Positions 30,224-40,559 of a DNA stretch of 64,000 nucleotides are shown here, in pieces. The translations under genes and the position numbers were made by a program. This DNA comes from Macrotrachela quadricornifera (taxonomy: Eukaryota; Rotifera; Eurotatoria; Philodinida; Philodinidae): contig JAJEKB010020615.1 in NCBI GenBank assembly GCA_022393335.1, positions 143,140 through 207,139 on the forward strand, written 5' to 3'. Under the pieces are notes generated by a model. That model searched no databases, was not told the origin of the DNA, and worked only from the letters and a program-made list of their open reading frames with translations. Within the stretch, counting starts at the first letter, position 1. The number at the start of each line of letters is the position of its first letter.

Positions 30224-32081
30224 ACTTCTCGTTCTTTTTTTCTTAACATTGATTTATAATACAAAGTAGATATTCATTTAAATAGATAATATAGTTCAAC
30301 ACTGTGCATTCAATATTAACTAATGACTCTTTATTTATATTAAAAGTAAATAATAATAAATAGTTTTTACAATTCACTTTTTTTCATATTTTTATTCTTT
30401 ATATAACAAAAAAAAACACCATCAAAGAAATTAAAATTATGTTCATTGAAAATATTTGTTTATATATTTATTGTCTTACTTTAAAAAAAATTATATATAA
30501 AATACGAGGTTCTTCTACACGATATTCAATGTATAATCTACTAAAGTTATTGTTATTGTAATAACTATTCTAAATAATTCAAATAAAGAATATTTCTCAT
30601 TTGAAAATAAGACATCGATTCAAAAAACTTCATATAGAATAAGATTAATAAATGATCAAGAATAAAAATCATTATTATGTACTATTCAAATATCTTGTTC
30701 ACTGACAGCTATAGTAACAGGATTAATCATATTGATTTTGATCCAATATTTTACATCAAAAGGTATATAATATATATTGATTAAAGCCTTCCCACTCCAA
30801 AAAGTCAATTTTCGAAATTGAAATAAATGTAAGGAAAAATGGCCCGTCTTCAATCTTTCAGAAATAATGTGACTTTTTTTATCTAACGCCCTTCTTTTAG
30901 CTAGAAATTCTGTTGATTTTCGTTGACTACATCTTGAAAATTATATATACAGGTATTTATGTAACTAAACACCCATTTGTGTCACGTTTTTCAAGTCATT
31001 GAACTTGTTATTTCCTTTTTCCGCTAAAAAATAGAATTTGAAAAAGAACTGTGATGCCCTGCATATTGACATACTATTGAAGAATGAAAAAAATAAATTA
31101 AATATGTTGAAAGACACTGAACGGAGAAATCTTGGGAATAAAATGTACTATTTTTTTTACTCTTTTTTGGCCTTGAGATATCTGCTTGTTTCCACATTTG
31201 ATTAACAAAAGGCTTCAGGCAATTTTCAATACAATACTTATGAGTCATAGTCTTGCCTTTATCTACATTCAGCATTATCGTATATTAAAATCTATCTCCA
31301 TGAACAACATTGTTAGATGATTCATTTTCGATAAGGTAGCTACCATCAAATGATTTCTGACTGATCTATCTAAAATAAATCCATATCCTATTACTAGGAG
31401 TGCTAAAATCCAACTGATATGTTCGAATAAAATTTTGCTGAATTTTTAAAACAAATTAAATATGATTTTCTCATGTGAGAACCATTTTTTATTCAATCTT
31501 TTCAGAACTTTTGGTCAGATCTAAGTACTTTTTCTTATACTTTATTTTTTTTTCGGTTTAATTTGTAATTTTTGTTTTTAAAAATTTAATAATAGAAATA
31601 ATGAACATTTTATATATTATGTACATAATCACAGAAGATAAGATATAACTATTATAATTATATGATATTTTATCTTCTTGGTGTTGTTTGCTCAATTTCA
31701 TGTTTAATTTCGAGTGTGTTTGGATGGTTAACTTATCTTAATATTCAGCAAACAAATATATGCCATTCATTTTAATATTAATTTTAATGAAATAAAAGGT
31801 AACATTCAAAAATAATTGCATCTTAAAGCACACATTTTCCATTCTAAAAATCGAAATAAATAGGCAGAAATCTAGCTAATATGAATTAGATAAAGTAAGC
31901 TTGAATATTTCGAGTTTACATATTCGTGTAGTTTGTGTGGATTTGAAGATTTGCTTTGAGTAATCTGATGGTAGTGAAGAGCATAGTATAGAGCGAAGAC
32001 TTCATCAAGTCGAAACTTCGAGTTTGCTTCTTTTTTTTTATTGAACATAAGGGATGAAAAACACATTTTCAGTGAATTTCA
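30224..32081. other. AT-rich intergenic containing a mariner-like relic
   Basis: The only recognisable item is the transposase relic at 31024-31275. The rest is AT-rich without open frames of note. Confidence 0.5.
31024..31275 (-). pseudogene. Tc1/mariner-like transposase relic
   Basis: The start of the minus-strand frame reads VDKGKTMTHKYCIENCLKPF followed by VNQMWKQ. This resembles the mariner transposase segment that precedes the second catalytic aspartate (pattern GKTI-x-YYIENCLKP). The expected HDNARPH motif does not follow; instead the frame passes into AT-rich, phenylalanine-rich sequence. The relic is short, and the catalytic residues are absent. The downstream part is shared with the repeat at 12028-12216. 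Confidence 0.45.
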
Positions 32082-32758
32082 TCAAACAGAAGTTTTATCT
32101 GACTTTAGCAATTTTAATGTTTCAGTAAGTGTTGCCAAATATTCAATTTCTTTTGATGAACAAGTAAAACGTTTTGATAATAAACCTTGATCGAAACAAT
32201 TGGCTACTGCTGGTCGTTCTCTCATTACATGTTCAAGTTTTGTTAATGATTGACAATTTTCTTCATTTGGTAAGAATTTCTTTGAATAATCACGTGCTAC
32301 ATGTTATAAGATTTAATATTATATTTGTATATGCACATGAAACAACACCATCAATATACGTTTCAAGGAAAACTTTATCATTAACTTTTAATGTTAATTT
32401 ACCATATAAATCAAATTTTTTTGCTACTAATTGTCCTAGAATAAATAATTAGAGATAAAAAAAATTGATTGTATTTATAATTCGACAAACCTATTGTTAA
32501 TGATTGACTAAAGGTATGCTTATCATTCCAATGAAGAACTGGTAATATTCGAAATGGACCAGATACTGTTTGATCATCTTTTTTCTTCGCCCATGTATTC
32601 ATTACTGTATCAATTGGTTCATAACTTTCTTTATAATCAACATTTTTATGTTTATAAGCAATATCTTCAAGCATATAACGAACTGCTTGAATACGTCCAC
32701 GAATATTCCAATAAAGAAGTCGAAGTTTAATATTATTCGATATGATTCTTGTGCTCAT
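32082..32758 (-). CDS. Glutathione S-transferase-like protein with shortened C-domain
   Basis: Minus strand, three exons (32491-32758, 32349-32435, 32082-32296) with 55 and 52 bp introns, 189 aa. Exon 1 is an N-terminal thioredoxin-like GST domain resembling sigma-class enzymes: KLRLLYWNIRGRIQAVRYML starts with the catalytic-Tyr region (YWNIRGR) and ends FRILPVLHWND, then SQSLTIGQL supplies the glutathione-binding S-x-x-I. Exon 2 continues to LETYID. The last exon corresponds to the very end of a GST (KKFLPNEENCQSLTKLEHVM, RERPAVANCF) plus an extra tail. The alpha-helical stretch between (about 60-85 residues in ordinary GSTs) is absent, although the frame stays open. Either a deletion has made a non-enzymatic remnant, or the second intron hides a sequence lost from this copy. 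Enzyme activity is doubtful. Confidence 0.72.
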
Positions 32759-33344
32759 GATTTCAATAAGTCAATTAATGGAATAAAAGTACAATGTAAT
32801 CTTAACATAGATGTGAGTCATAGTCAATAAACAATGAATGAACTCTTTGCTCTTTTAACCTATCATTTGTCGATATTTATTTTTCACTCTTGATGAAGTC
32901 GCCCTCTACTTTACAATTTGTTAAACTAAAGATGCTGTATTTGTTCATCGAAAACTAGAAGAAAATTAAGTTATTTATTTTTATACACACTATAAATAAT
33001 TTTCAGTTATTTTATCTTTTATTAACGGTAAAGCATTTAGACACGATTATAAATAGAAAGAAATTGAATTGACAATCAATACAATCTTATTGAATCCATG
33101 ATTATTAAGATAAGAATGACGAAATTTTCATACTTATAATCTGATAGTAAATTTCCCTATGCATCTCAATTAATTTGACGAAAACAAGAACGGTAAATGC
33201 GTATCTATATACATGGGAACGTGGAAAACATACGTATTTTTGGAAGAAACCAAAAAGTGGAAAGTTATAATTGCACTATGATAGAAATGTTTATGTGCGT
33301 AATTTATAAACAAGGTAAATTTGAATACAAATACTCAATTTCCA
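32759..33344. other. Intergenic stretch
   Basis: No gene recognised. It serves as the shared upstream region of the minus-strand GST-like gene and the plus-strand cysteine-rich peptide gene. CAAGGTAAAT at 33311 looks like a splice donor and may mark a non-coding 5' exon of the latter. Confidence 0.4.
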
Positions 33345-33575
33345 ATGGGTCGTCTTATTTTCTTGTACTTAATATCGGCTTTGGTATTACTCGTTGTTGT
33401 ACAAAGTGATACATATCCATGGCAAAATCGCTGTGTTGCAGCAAGATGTAATAATGATAATGATTATTATGGTGATATCATTTGCGGTAATAGTTGCGAT
33501 GAAGAACAAGGTTTAAGTGGAGGTCATAGCCCTCGTATTCCTAAATGTTGTCGACTCCCATGTTCGTCAGGCTAA
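33345..33575 (+). CDS. Small secreted cysteine-rich peptide precursor
   Basis: A 76-residue frame from the ATG at 33345; an upstream extension to 33321 starts with TTG and is unlikely. Residues 2-21 form a clear signal peptide core (LIFLYLISALVLLVVVQS), so the product should enter the secretory pathway. The mature part of about 55 residues has seven cysteines: two in the CVAARC pair, one in IICG, one in NSC, a CC pair and a final LPC four residues before the end. It also has an Asp/Asn/Tyr-rich spacer. The odd number of cysteines suggests either a free cysteine or dimerisation. I cannot place it in a named family; small cysteine-rich secreted peptides serve many roles and none is claimed. Confidence 0.6.
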   Translation: MGRLIFLYLISALVLLVVVQSDTYPWQNRCVAARCNNDNDYYGDIICGNSCDEEQGLSGGHSPRIPKCCRLPCSSG

Positions 33576-33933
33576 TGTAGATGATATGATTTGATGGATC
33601 TTTTGGCTAATGGGTCAAACCAATAGCTTTTGAGTAAAATAAATTTTGGGTGAAAAGACACTTTCACTAACTGCTTTATAAAAATTATGAGTTGATCAAT
33701 CAGAAGAATTTCGCTTTGCTTTATCTACTTTGCTCGTCTATTCGTTTCCATATTGTGAGTTAGTCAGCGATGATCGTGTTCAATATAATAATAAAGCTTT
33801 TGCGGAAATTAGATATCATATACTGCACTATGCGATATTGGCGAGAAAATCATATGTCTACGTTGTTACCATAAGGTGCGCTGGGTTATTTACAGGCATT
33901 ATCATCGGTATTCAACGATAAAATTCTCTCGTG

Positions 33934-34179
33934 ATGTCTTCGCACGACCAAAGTACAATGATCGATCTGGATCGTGATTCTGTTGGTAATTGTCGTTTAA
34001 TATTGAAAGATGCATCACGATTTATGTCATCTTTACTTCTACCATTAATGTTAGATATATTCACTGTTATAATTACCCTTGGACAACAAGCACAAGATCT
34101 AACAGAACTTCGTTTGCAACGTGAAGAAGATATGAATAATTTGATGTTACAACGTACATTAGATAAAATTCCAATTTAA
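33934..34179 (+). pseudogene. N-terminal fragment of a TM/coiled-coil protein family
   Basis: An 81-codon frame with one TM segment (SSLLLPLMLDIFTVIITL), then a Gln/Arg/Glu-rich coiled-coil start (QDLTELRLQREEDMN and LMLQRTLD), stopping at IPI. I recognise the order TM then Q/R/E coil as the front of bdelloid membrane proteins that normally continue into long repeat regions (often pentapeptide-like). Here no continuation is found in any frame before 35.3 kb, so this is probably a truncated relic. A preceding frame (33730-33921) does not join to it convincingly. Confidence 0.45.
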
Positions 34180-35357
34180 GCAAACAACAAAGAAGATGTT
34201 AGTTCTTGTATGAAATATGAATAATCGTCTCTGCCATCCCAAGCTTGTCTTTGGATATGAAGCAACGGCAATTTCTTTTTGAAAAATATGTAATAAAGTA
34301 TACGACTCAGACGAATAATCTATAATCATTTGTTACAATTATGTGTAATGATATGAATCTTTGATTGAGAATCAACTTTTCTAATAAAATATAAATATTT
34401 CAAAAACTTTCACTTTAAATCGTAGATAATATCTTAATTGTAGCAACAAGTTCAAAATACTTCATATATATCTGGTAACCGAAAAATTAGGTTTATAGTT
34501 TGCTAAATTAAATGTACAGATTTTAGCAGAATAAGGAATGACGATTTAAATTAGACTTTAAAAGAAAGATTATTTGGCTAAAATGCATTTGATCATATCG
34601 CTAGTATACTTCTTCAACAAAAATGGAATGCAAAAAAACCGGAAATGATATTTTACTAGATCAATGACAATAACTTAATATTTTCCATTTTTTTTCGTTT
34701 AATTACATGTTTGTTTATTAAAATAAATATGAACTGGTTAGATTTTCTTTTTAATTATTGAGTAGAAACAGTTTCTAATCAAAAACAATAATTTGCGAGA
34801 AAGGACAAAAGTGACCTCTCTGTCTCTTTAAAAATGGATAAACTTTTGACGCACAATGTCTGTTATTCATTATGAAAGAACATAAATATACATCAATCGA
34901 TATGCAATCACGATCTTGTACAGGATGAATTCGTAGATCTTCTGGTGTTAGACAATGTATAGAAGCGACATCTTGAAGTTTAAAATAGTACTAGTTAGTT
35001 TTCTATTCTATTCTAATAAGTGTTCGCAGATCAAAAATAATAATCATGTTTTTTTTCTTATTCTTCTCAAATGACTTCAGTCATAAAGGTGTAATTTTTC
35101 CAAATAGTTAGTCATGAAAGATTATATGCAGATTTACACATTAACAGACAAGAAATCTTGTTTTGCAAGCAAATGTTATATATAACGAAATCATTGAGTT
35201 TAAATATATACATGTAAAATATTACATCATTTTTATTTTATCCTATATCTCTATAGTTCTATCAATAGTGTCATAAAAAAATCATATTTTTTATTCTAGT
35301 TACTTTCTTCTTGTATTCATTGCTTATCAACGTACGCTTCAATTTTATACAGGTACA
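34180..35357. other. Intergenic stretch upstream of the F-box gene
   Basis: No gene recognised. Two acceptor-like sites precede the F-box start: TTTTTATTCTAG ending at 35299, and TTTTATACAG ending at 35352, six bases before the ATG. Confidence 0.45.
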
Positions 35358-37214
35358 ATGTGCGAAAAAAACAACATCTTACGAGATCAAACTCAGTTTG
35401 CGATGCTGCCAAATGAAGTGATCTGTTATATCTTTGATTATCTCACCTCTGTCAATATTCTTCGAGCATTTACACAACTTAATCATCGATATGATAATCT
35501 CGTTCGAGCCTACATAAAGCGAGTTGATCTTACCAATGATTGTCATGTAAGTAGACAAGAATTTGAATGGATTCACAAGTCAATTCAGGCACTAAAAATC
35601 GATCAGTATTATGTTCATTTGTTGAATGATTCAAATCACCAAGAAAATATCTCAACCAATAAAAACTTATATCAACCAAATCAAAAATCTTTATTTCGTT
35701 CGGTTATAACAAAAATCTTCACTCACTCTCAAAAAACGGAAACTTCATCAGAATGCTGTTCTCATCAAGTCATCCATGTAGATAATCATCAATTTCAATC
35801 ACTTCATCTTGTCAATATCTTCGATTGGAACCAAGTCATATCGGGTATGAATTTAGAAAATCTTAGTCTTTGGTCTGATGATGGTAATCCATATTATTGG
35901 AAGGGTGAATTCATACCTCGAACATAAATTCGATTCTCCGCAAATATTATACTTGAGACAAGCAACTTTCATGCGAATCTGATTAATCTAAATGTACACG
36001 TTCATTCAATAGTACATCTGCTTAAAATTGTCGAAAATACACCCAATCTTCAACATTTGTTTATTACTTTTGCCTACAACTACGGAATCCATGACCATAT
36101 ACCAGCCAATCATCACAATACTTTCGAGGCAATAATAAACAAATTTCGTCCCTTGAACAGTTTAAGCCGTCTTTCTTGTACAATGACTGCAGGGCGTGTT
36201 GAAAGGAAGCTGTTTGATGAAATTAAAATTTTTATCGAACGATGTTGTCAAAATAGGACAATTCTTAAAAGAGTCACTCTGAAAATGGAATCTTGGATGT
36301 TTTATGAAGATATATGGGCAATAATCGTGCAATATAAAAATACATTTGATCGCTTCGATTTCTATGCTTCTTTTGTATTTATAGACGAAGTCATGATGAA
36401 CAGAGTAAGATCATTGACTAATAGTCAATTTGACTTACATATTGAAGATGCTACTCACTCAGAAACACAATTTCCTATTGCGCATGTGTATTCATTACCA
36501 TTTGGTTTCGATGAACTTCATGGATTTATTTCCTGCTCTAAGCTTAGTTCTCAATGTTCATTTTCGAATGTTCGTTATCTTTACTGTCAACAAAATCTTC
36601 TCAGATGCTCTATATCATTTAAATCGTTGTCAAGATACATGCCACATCTCATCTCAATCGATTGTGATTTGATATGCAACAATAAATCCTATCTTACTAA
36701 TTCACAAGTAACTGATGATCAAGAAGTTTTCAGTTCTGTTCGTACTCTTTGCTATAGATCGGATCTATGGTGTGAAGAAGGTCTTACCTACAGTCTTCTT
36801 CCTCGTTTATTGGAAAAAATGCCATACTTACAGAGTTTAACTACTTCGGGACCTGATTTTGTTCATTTGCAAAAATCATCACCAACCATTAAATGGCTTG
36901 ATTTGAGATCATGTACTTCCAAATTAATCAATATTTTACCACAACGTTTACTATATTTATCGACGCTGTTACTGAGTCAACCTTTGCCACATTCAAAAAC
37001 ACTAACGCAATTAATCGGCTCTCTTTTTCTTAGATTTTCATCTTTGAAATTTATTTGTGTGAACAATAATCCAACATATGGTAGCAATCAAACATTCTCG
37101 GGACAAATAGCTAAACAGATGTTAGCTCGTATACAAAAGATGGACAATCGTCTTTGTCATTTGAAACTTAATTATAGATATGGAGTAGCAGAATTCTCAT
37201 TTCGAAATTCGTAG
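35358..37214 (+). pseudogene. F-box protein with one in-frame stop codon
   Basis: A single uninterrupted frame of 619 codons except for TAA at 35925-35927 (codon 190). The start has a clear F-box, LPNEVICYIFDYLTSVNILR followed by AFTQLNHRYDNLV, the Skp1-binding module of SCF ubiquitin ligases. The long region after it has leucine-rich blocks (NLQHLFITF, PHLISIDCDLIC, MPYLQSLTTSGPDF, LSTLLLSQPLP) typical of bdelloid F-box proteins with irregular LRR-like repeats that probably bind the substrate. The sequence on both sides of the TAA is equally well conserved in style (GEFIPRT, stop, IRFSANIILETSNF), and no frame-preserving GT-AG intron removes it. So the allele is a young nonsense mutant, an assembly error, or a gene with recoding. 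A protein ending at codon 189 would keep only the F-box. A later start at Met16 is possible. Confidence 0.82.
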
Positions 37215-37727
37215 ATAACTACCTATTTTATTTTTAGTGTACTATAAAACATGTCTTAAAAAAATTAGTGATCAGATGTTTTTTGAAACAAAATGAAGTG
37301 AAAATTATTGTTTTATATTTCATTATAAACTGATAAAAATGTAAATCAAAATGGTTACAACAAAATCGAAAGAATACATTTTACGTAATTATTTTTTGTA
37401 AATAAATCTTCGTTTCTGTTCGACGTGAGGGTAAATGAAGAGCATTGAAAAATAATATTACTCTATAGAAATCTTTCTAGTAGAATTCTTCGACAAAACT
37501 GGAAAGCAATAAAAAAACGAAAGTTCAACGTTTTATGGACAAAGAGCACAGCGTTTGCATATACGTCAATAACTTATCTCTTCTCTTCTTTCTGTTTGTC
37601 GTAAGTCTTCTGTTGAAAATAGACCGATCATATTTTTCGATCTTTTATTATTTATATTATCGTATGATCTTATGAAAACTATTCTTCTTTTGCTTCATAA
37701 AATAATAAATATTTTTCTTCTAGAAAC
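37215..37727. other. Short intergenic stretch
   Basis: It carries the 3' flank of the F-box gene (AATAAA at 37401-37406) and the upstream region of the next frame, ending in TTTTTCTTCTAG (37712-37723), four bases before its ATG. Confidence 0.5.
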
Positions 37728-37991
37728 ATGATAATCAAGTTAGCATTGTTATATTTTGCATCGTTTCTGTTAAGCAATGATGGGATGCAATGTGTTCAAC
37801 CCTATTTTCCTTTACCAATCACATTTTCTATGTATAATAATAAAGTGATTTATGCAATTGATGAATTAAATCAACAAGCTTACATTTCACATATGATATC
37901 TACAATGATTATTCGGTATTCATTTGCGACGAAGAATTCTTCATTTGCAATTCCTGATTCAGCAGAATTAGAATTTTGTATGGTAAAATAA
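37728..37991 (+). pseudogene. Truncated member of the secreted family dead at 7.1-7.8 kb
   Basis: 87 codons with a signal peptide (MIIKLALLYFASFLLSND), then QCVQPYFPLPITFSMYNN, KVIYAIDELNQQAYIS and FAIPDSAELEF, ending MVK. It aligns with the minus-strand pseudogene at 7133-7800 (VQPYFPP, TIYAIDEINQRAYIN, NAIPNSS). The full family proteins I recall are near 330 residues, with a downstream part containing CRDINLG and TKCTDC-like blocks. None of that follows here; a Tnp2-like transposase relic lies about 250 bp further on. The start is firm because TTCTAG lies directly upstream, but the gene is cut after its first quarter. It could still make a short secreted peptide. GTAAAA right after the last Met codon might be a donor to a lost exon. 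Confidence 0.62.
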
Positions 37992-38239
37992 ACCATAACA
38001 ATATCAGAAATACTTATGAGTAACTGAATAACAAAAAGAATTTGAGTTCATTTACTTTAAAAATAGAATGGTGTTTCAAATTTCTAGGTATTCGATTTGT
38101 TGAAGATGAATAAAACATTGAATAAATGTTAATGTAAGTGTATCAATAATTGAGATATATTACCAAAACATATTTTTTAACATTCAAAACTAAATATATA
38201 TTACATCTAGTCAAGTAATTAAATATATAATTATTTATA

Positions 38240-39450
38240 AAATGGTTACGGTAACTTCTTCATATAAAGTATGAAGTGTATCAGATATGAATGATTGGTA
38301 AATATCAAAATATTGTAAACGTCTTAATGTACATGGGCCTCGTAAACCATATAAGCCATTAACAAGAGAATTAATTGAAATTCGTTTTCTTTTTCCTATT
38401 GGTTGCTATGCAATACCAGATGCAAGACATAGAAATGTATCAGAATCTACAAGTTATTCTTACATCGAGCAATTGCATAGCTTCATCATAAAACTTATTA
38501 GAACGTAATTTAGCATCATTATTTGTATCATGCACGAATACATGTGTATAGTCTTCTCTCATACTTATATTTTCTCCTAAAACAGAACGATATTGCTTTA
38601 TTTTAACAACCTCTTGTGTATCCATCATCTGGTATTCTCTTAAATTCAAATCATGTTTAGCATACAATCAAGCTATATTGAAATCAATATCTAGAGCGAA
38701 GCCTCCTTTTACAATGATATACCTGTTATTGTGCAACGTATGCAGCCAAAATAACCAGTTACTTCACTATGATTTATCAGCAAAGAACTAGCAGGCATAT
38801 CCCAACTAGCTGAAAATTAAGTAAACGGGTACAGTTTTATCAATATGAGAAGGCGAATTGATTGGATGATTTTGGATACCAGTATTTTCGAGATGAACGA
38901 GTTCTTTTACAAGATCATCTAGAAAAAGCTGTATCTCATCTTTGTGTGGTTTGGATGAACCAACTGAGATCATCCCAATAATTAAATTTTCGCGATTAAA
39001 TCGAATAGATGGTGGCGATTCATTTATCACGAACGTAGTTATCCAAATAGACCGAGAAATCGATTGTACCACTGCACCATTAGAATTCATCAATAATGTA
39101 ATAAATTGATTCTTTTCGAGGTGTAATAATTTACGATAAAAAGGTGCATCAACCATATTAATAATAATACTTTTATCTTTTCTTGGTTTGATTAGATATG
39201 TACGTTCAAGCATAGCTCTTATTTGAGGTTCTATATGAAGAATATGATTTATAGTTGGATTTGTAACAAATGTATCTTTGCTGATGCATGCTGCAGATGA
39301 CGTGCAATGAGTTGAACTCGACAAAATTTTATGACATGATAGACATGAAATTAAAGAATTTCGAGTGAAGATTGTTGCTTCATAAGGATTACGTATTAGA
39401 GTACAAATTATGCCGAAAATCAGTTGAACAGTTAGGAATATGAAGAAGTA
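38240..39450 (-). pseudogene. Tnp2-like (CACTA/EnSpm-type) transposase relic
   Basis: Minus-strand pieces occur in the order expected for Tnp2-like transposases. First is a Cys motif (CLSCHKIL) with an N-terminal block through ERTYLIKPRKDKS. Then comes the core, FITLLMNSNGAVVQSISRS followed by IWITTFVINESPPSIRFNRE, NLIIGMISVGSSKPHKDE and LDDLVKELVHLE. Next are WDMPASSLLINHSEVTGYFG with CIRC, then KLRSNKFYDEAMQLLDV, and finally GLRGPCTLRRLQYFDIYQSF. The core frame (39324-38806) is open, but stops and frame changes separate it from the downstream pieces, and nothing follows below 38240. It is therefore an inactive partial copy. The element would have moved by cut-and-paste. I could not find its terminal repeats. 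Confidence 0.78.
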
Positions 39451-40074
39451 TTAATAATTTGCAGATGTTTAATATACAAGTGTTGGTTAATCAATGGCGT
39501 AACTTTAAAAGCGATAGAGCAAGTGCAAATTCCGTAAATATAAATTCACGATCAGTAAGATTGCTATTATCATTAAATAAGTCGTCATCATCACTATCAC
39601 ATAATAATTCCTCTCTTTCATCATCTTCACGAATTATAGCAATATTCTTACGTGAGCAAAACATTATGTCTGAGTATATAATTACATATGATCAACAAAA
39701 TATTTTAGTATTATATCAATTAATAACCTTATTATTAATCCAAAATAGTCTGCAAACAATGAGATATTTTTGTATGTACAAAAATAGTTAGCATCAACGT
39801 ATATTTTTATTTATGCCTTATTTGTCATTCAGAAAGATTTTTATGCCAAATATGCAAAGATTATAGATAGTTTCTGTACTTTATTTAATTAAGTGTTCTT
39901 GAATATTATAAAGTATGTATGCACATCGTACGAAAAGATAAAAAAACTGGAATAATGTACCAACAAAAAAAAGCAGGATAACTCGTATTATATTAGTTTA
40001 AAAAAAAACAAGCAACTTCATTTTTTTCTCTCATAAACTTTACACAAAAAAACAAGCAATTTTTTATACATTAA
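39451..40074. other. Intergenic stretch
   Basis: A serine-rich open frame at 39459-39791 is low complexity (repeated TCATCA) and I do not accept it as a gene. Otherwise AT-rich. Confidence 0.4.
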
Positions 40075-40306
40075 CCCCTTCACCGCTACTGATGCATATA
40101 TACGTCAAAGCAATCTTTATAGATAAAATAAAGACTACAATTATTTGATCTTGCTTTATTTGTGTGCTCTGTATCGTCGCTAACATTCTGCATTGATTAG
40201 ACCGCATTCTACCGGTTCTGATATTTCATATCGACTATATTCCTATTGCAAAGGTTATTTTGAGAAAAGTTCGCTATTTAGTTTCAAAAAAATTAAGGAT
40301 GAAGGG
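40075..40306. mobile_element. Possible diverged piggyBac-type MITE
   Basis: TTAA (40071-40074) is followed by CCCCTTCACCGCTACTGATG and an ATATATACG block. On the right, GAAGGG ends at 40306 and is followed by ATTA, a possible decayed TTAA. The layout parallels the better copy at 53009-53263 (CCCTTTGTTGACGGG then TATATATACC). The terminal repeat match is only about 9 bp, so this is tentative. Confidence 0.35.
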
Positions 40307-40559
40307 ATTATGTCACCTTGCAAAGATACAAAAGAACAACGAGAACGTAAAGAAGCTATAAGATAAACATCAACATTATCATGTTCAACTAACAATGAAG
40401 GATTCGCAAGATGAAATAAAATTTTTTTTTTTTATTTTGATCGAAGTTTTCTCGAAATTGATATTGAGATTTTATTATGATATGTACGTTTAGAAAACTT
40501 GAAATAAATTTCACAAGTAACTATATAAAAAAAATTGAGGAAGTTATTTTATACATTCT

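Noticed and set aside
39459..39791. Serine-rich open frame
   Set aside because: Driven by repeated TCA/TCATCA low complexity; the longer flanking sequence is non-coding in style.
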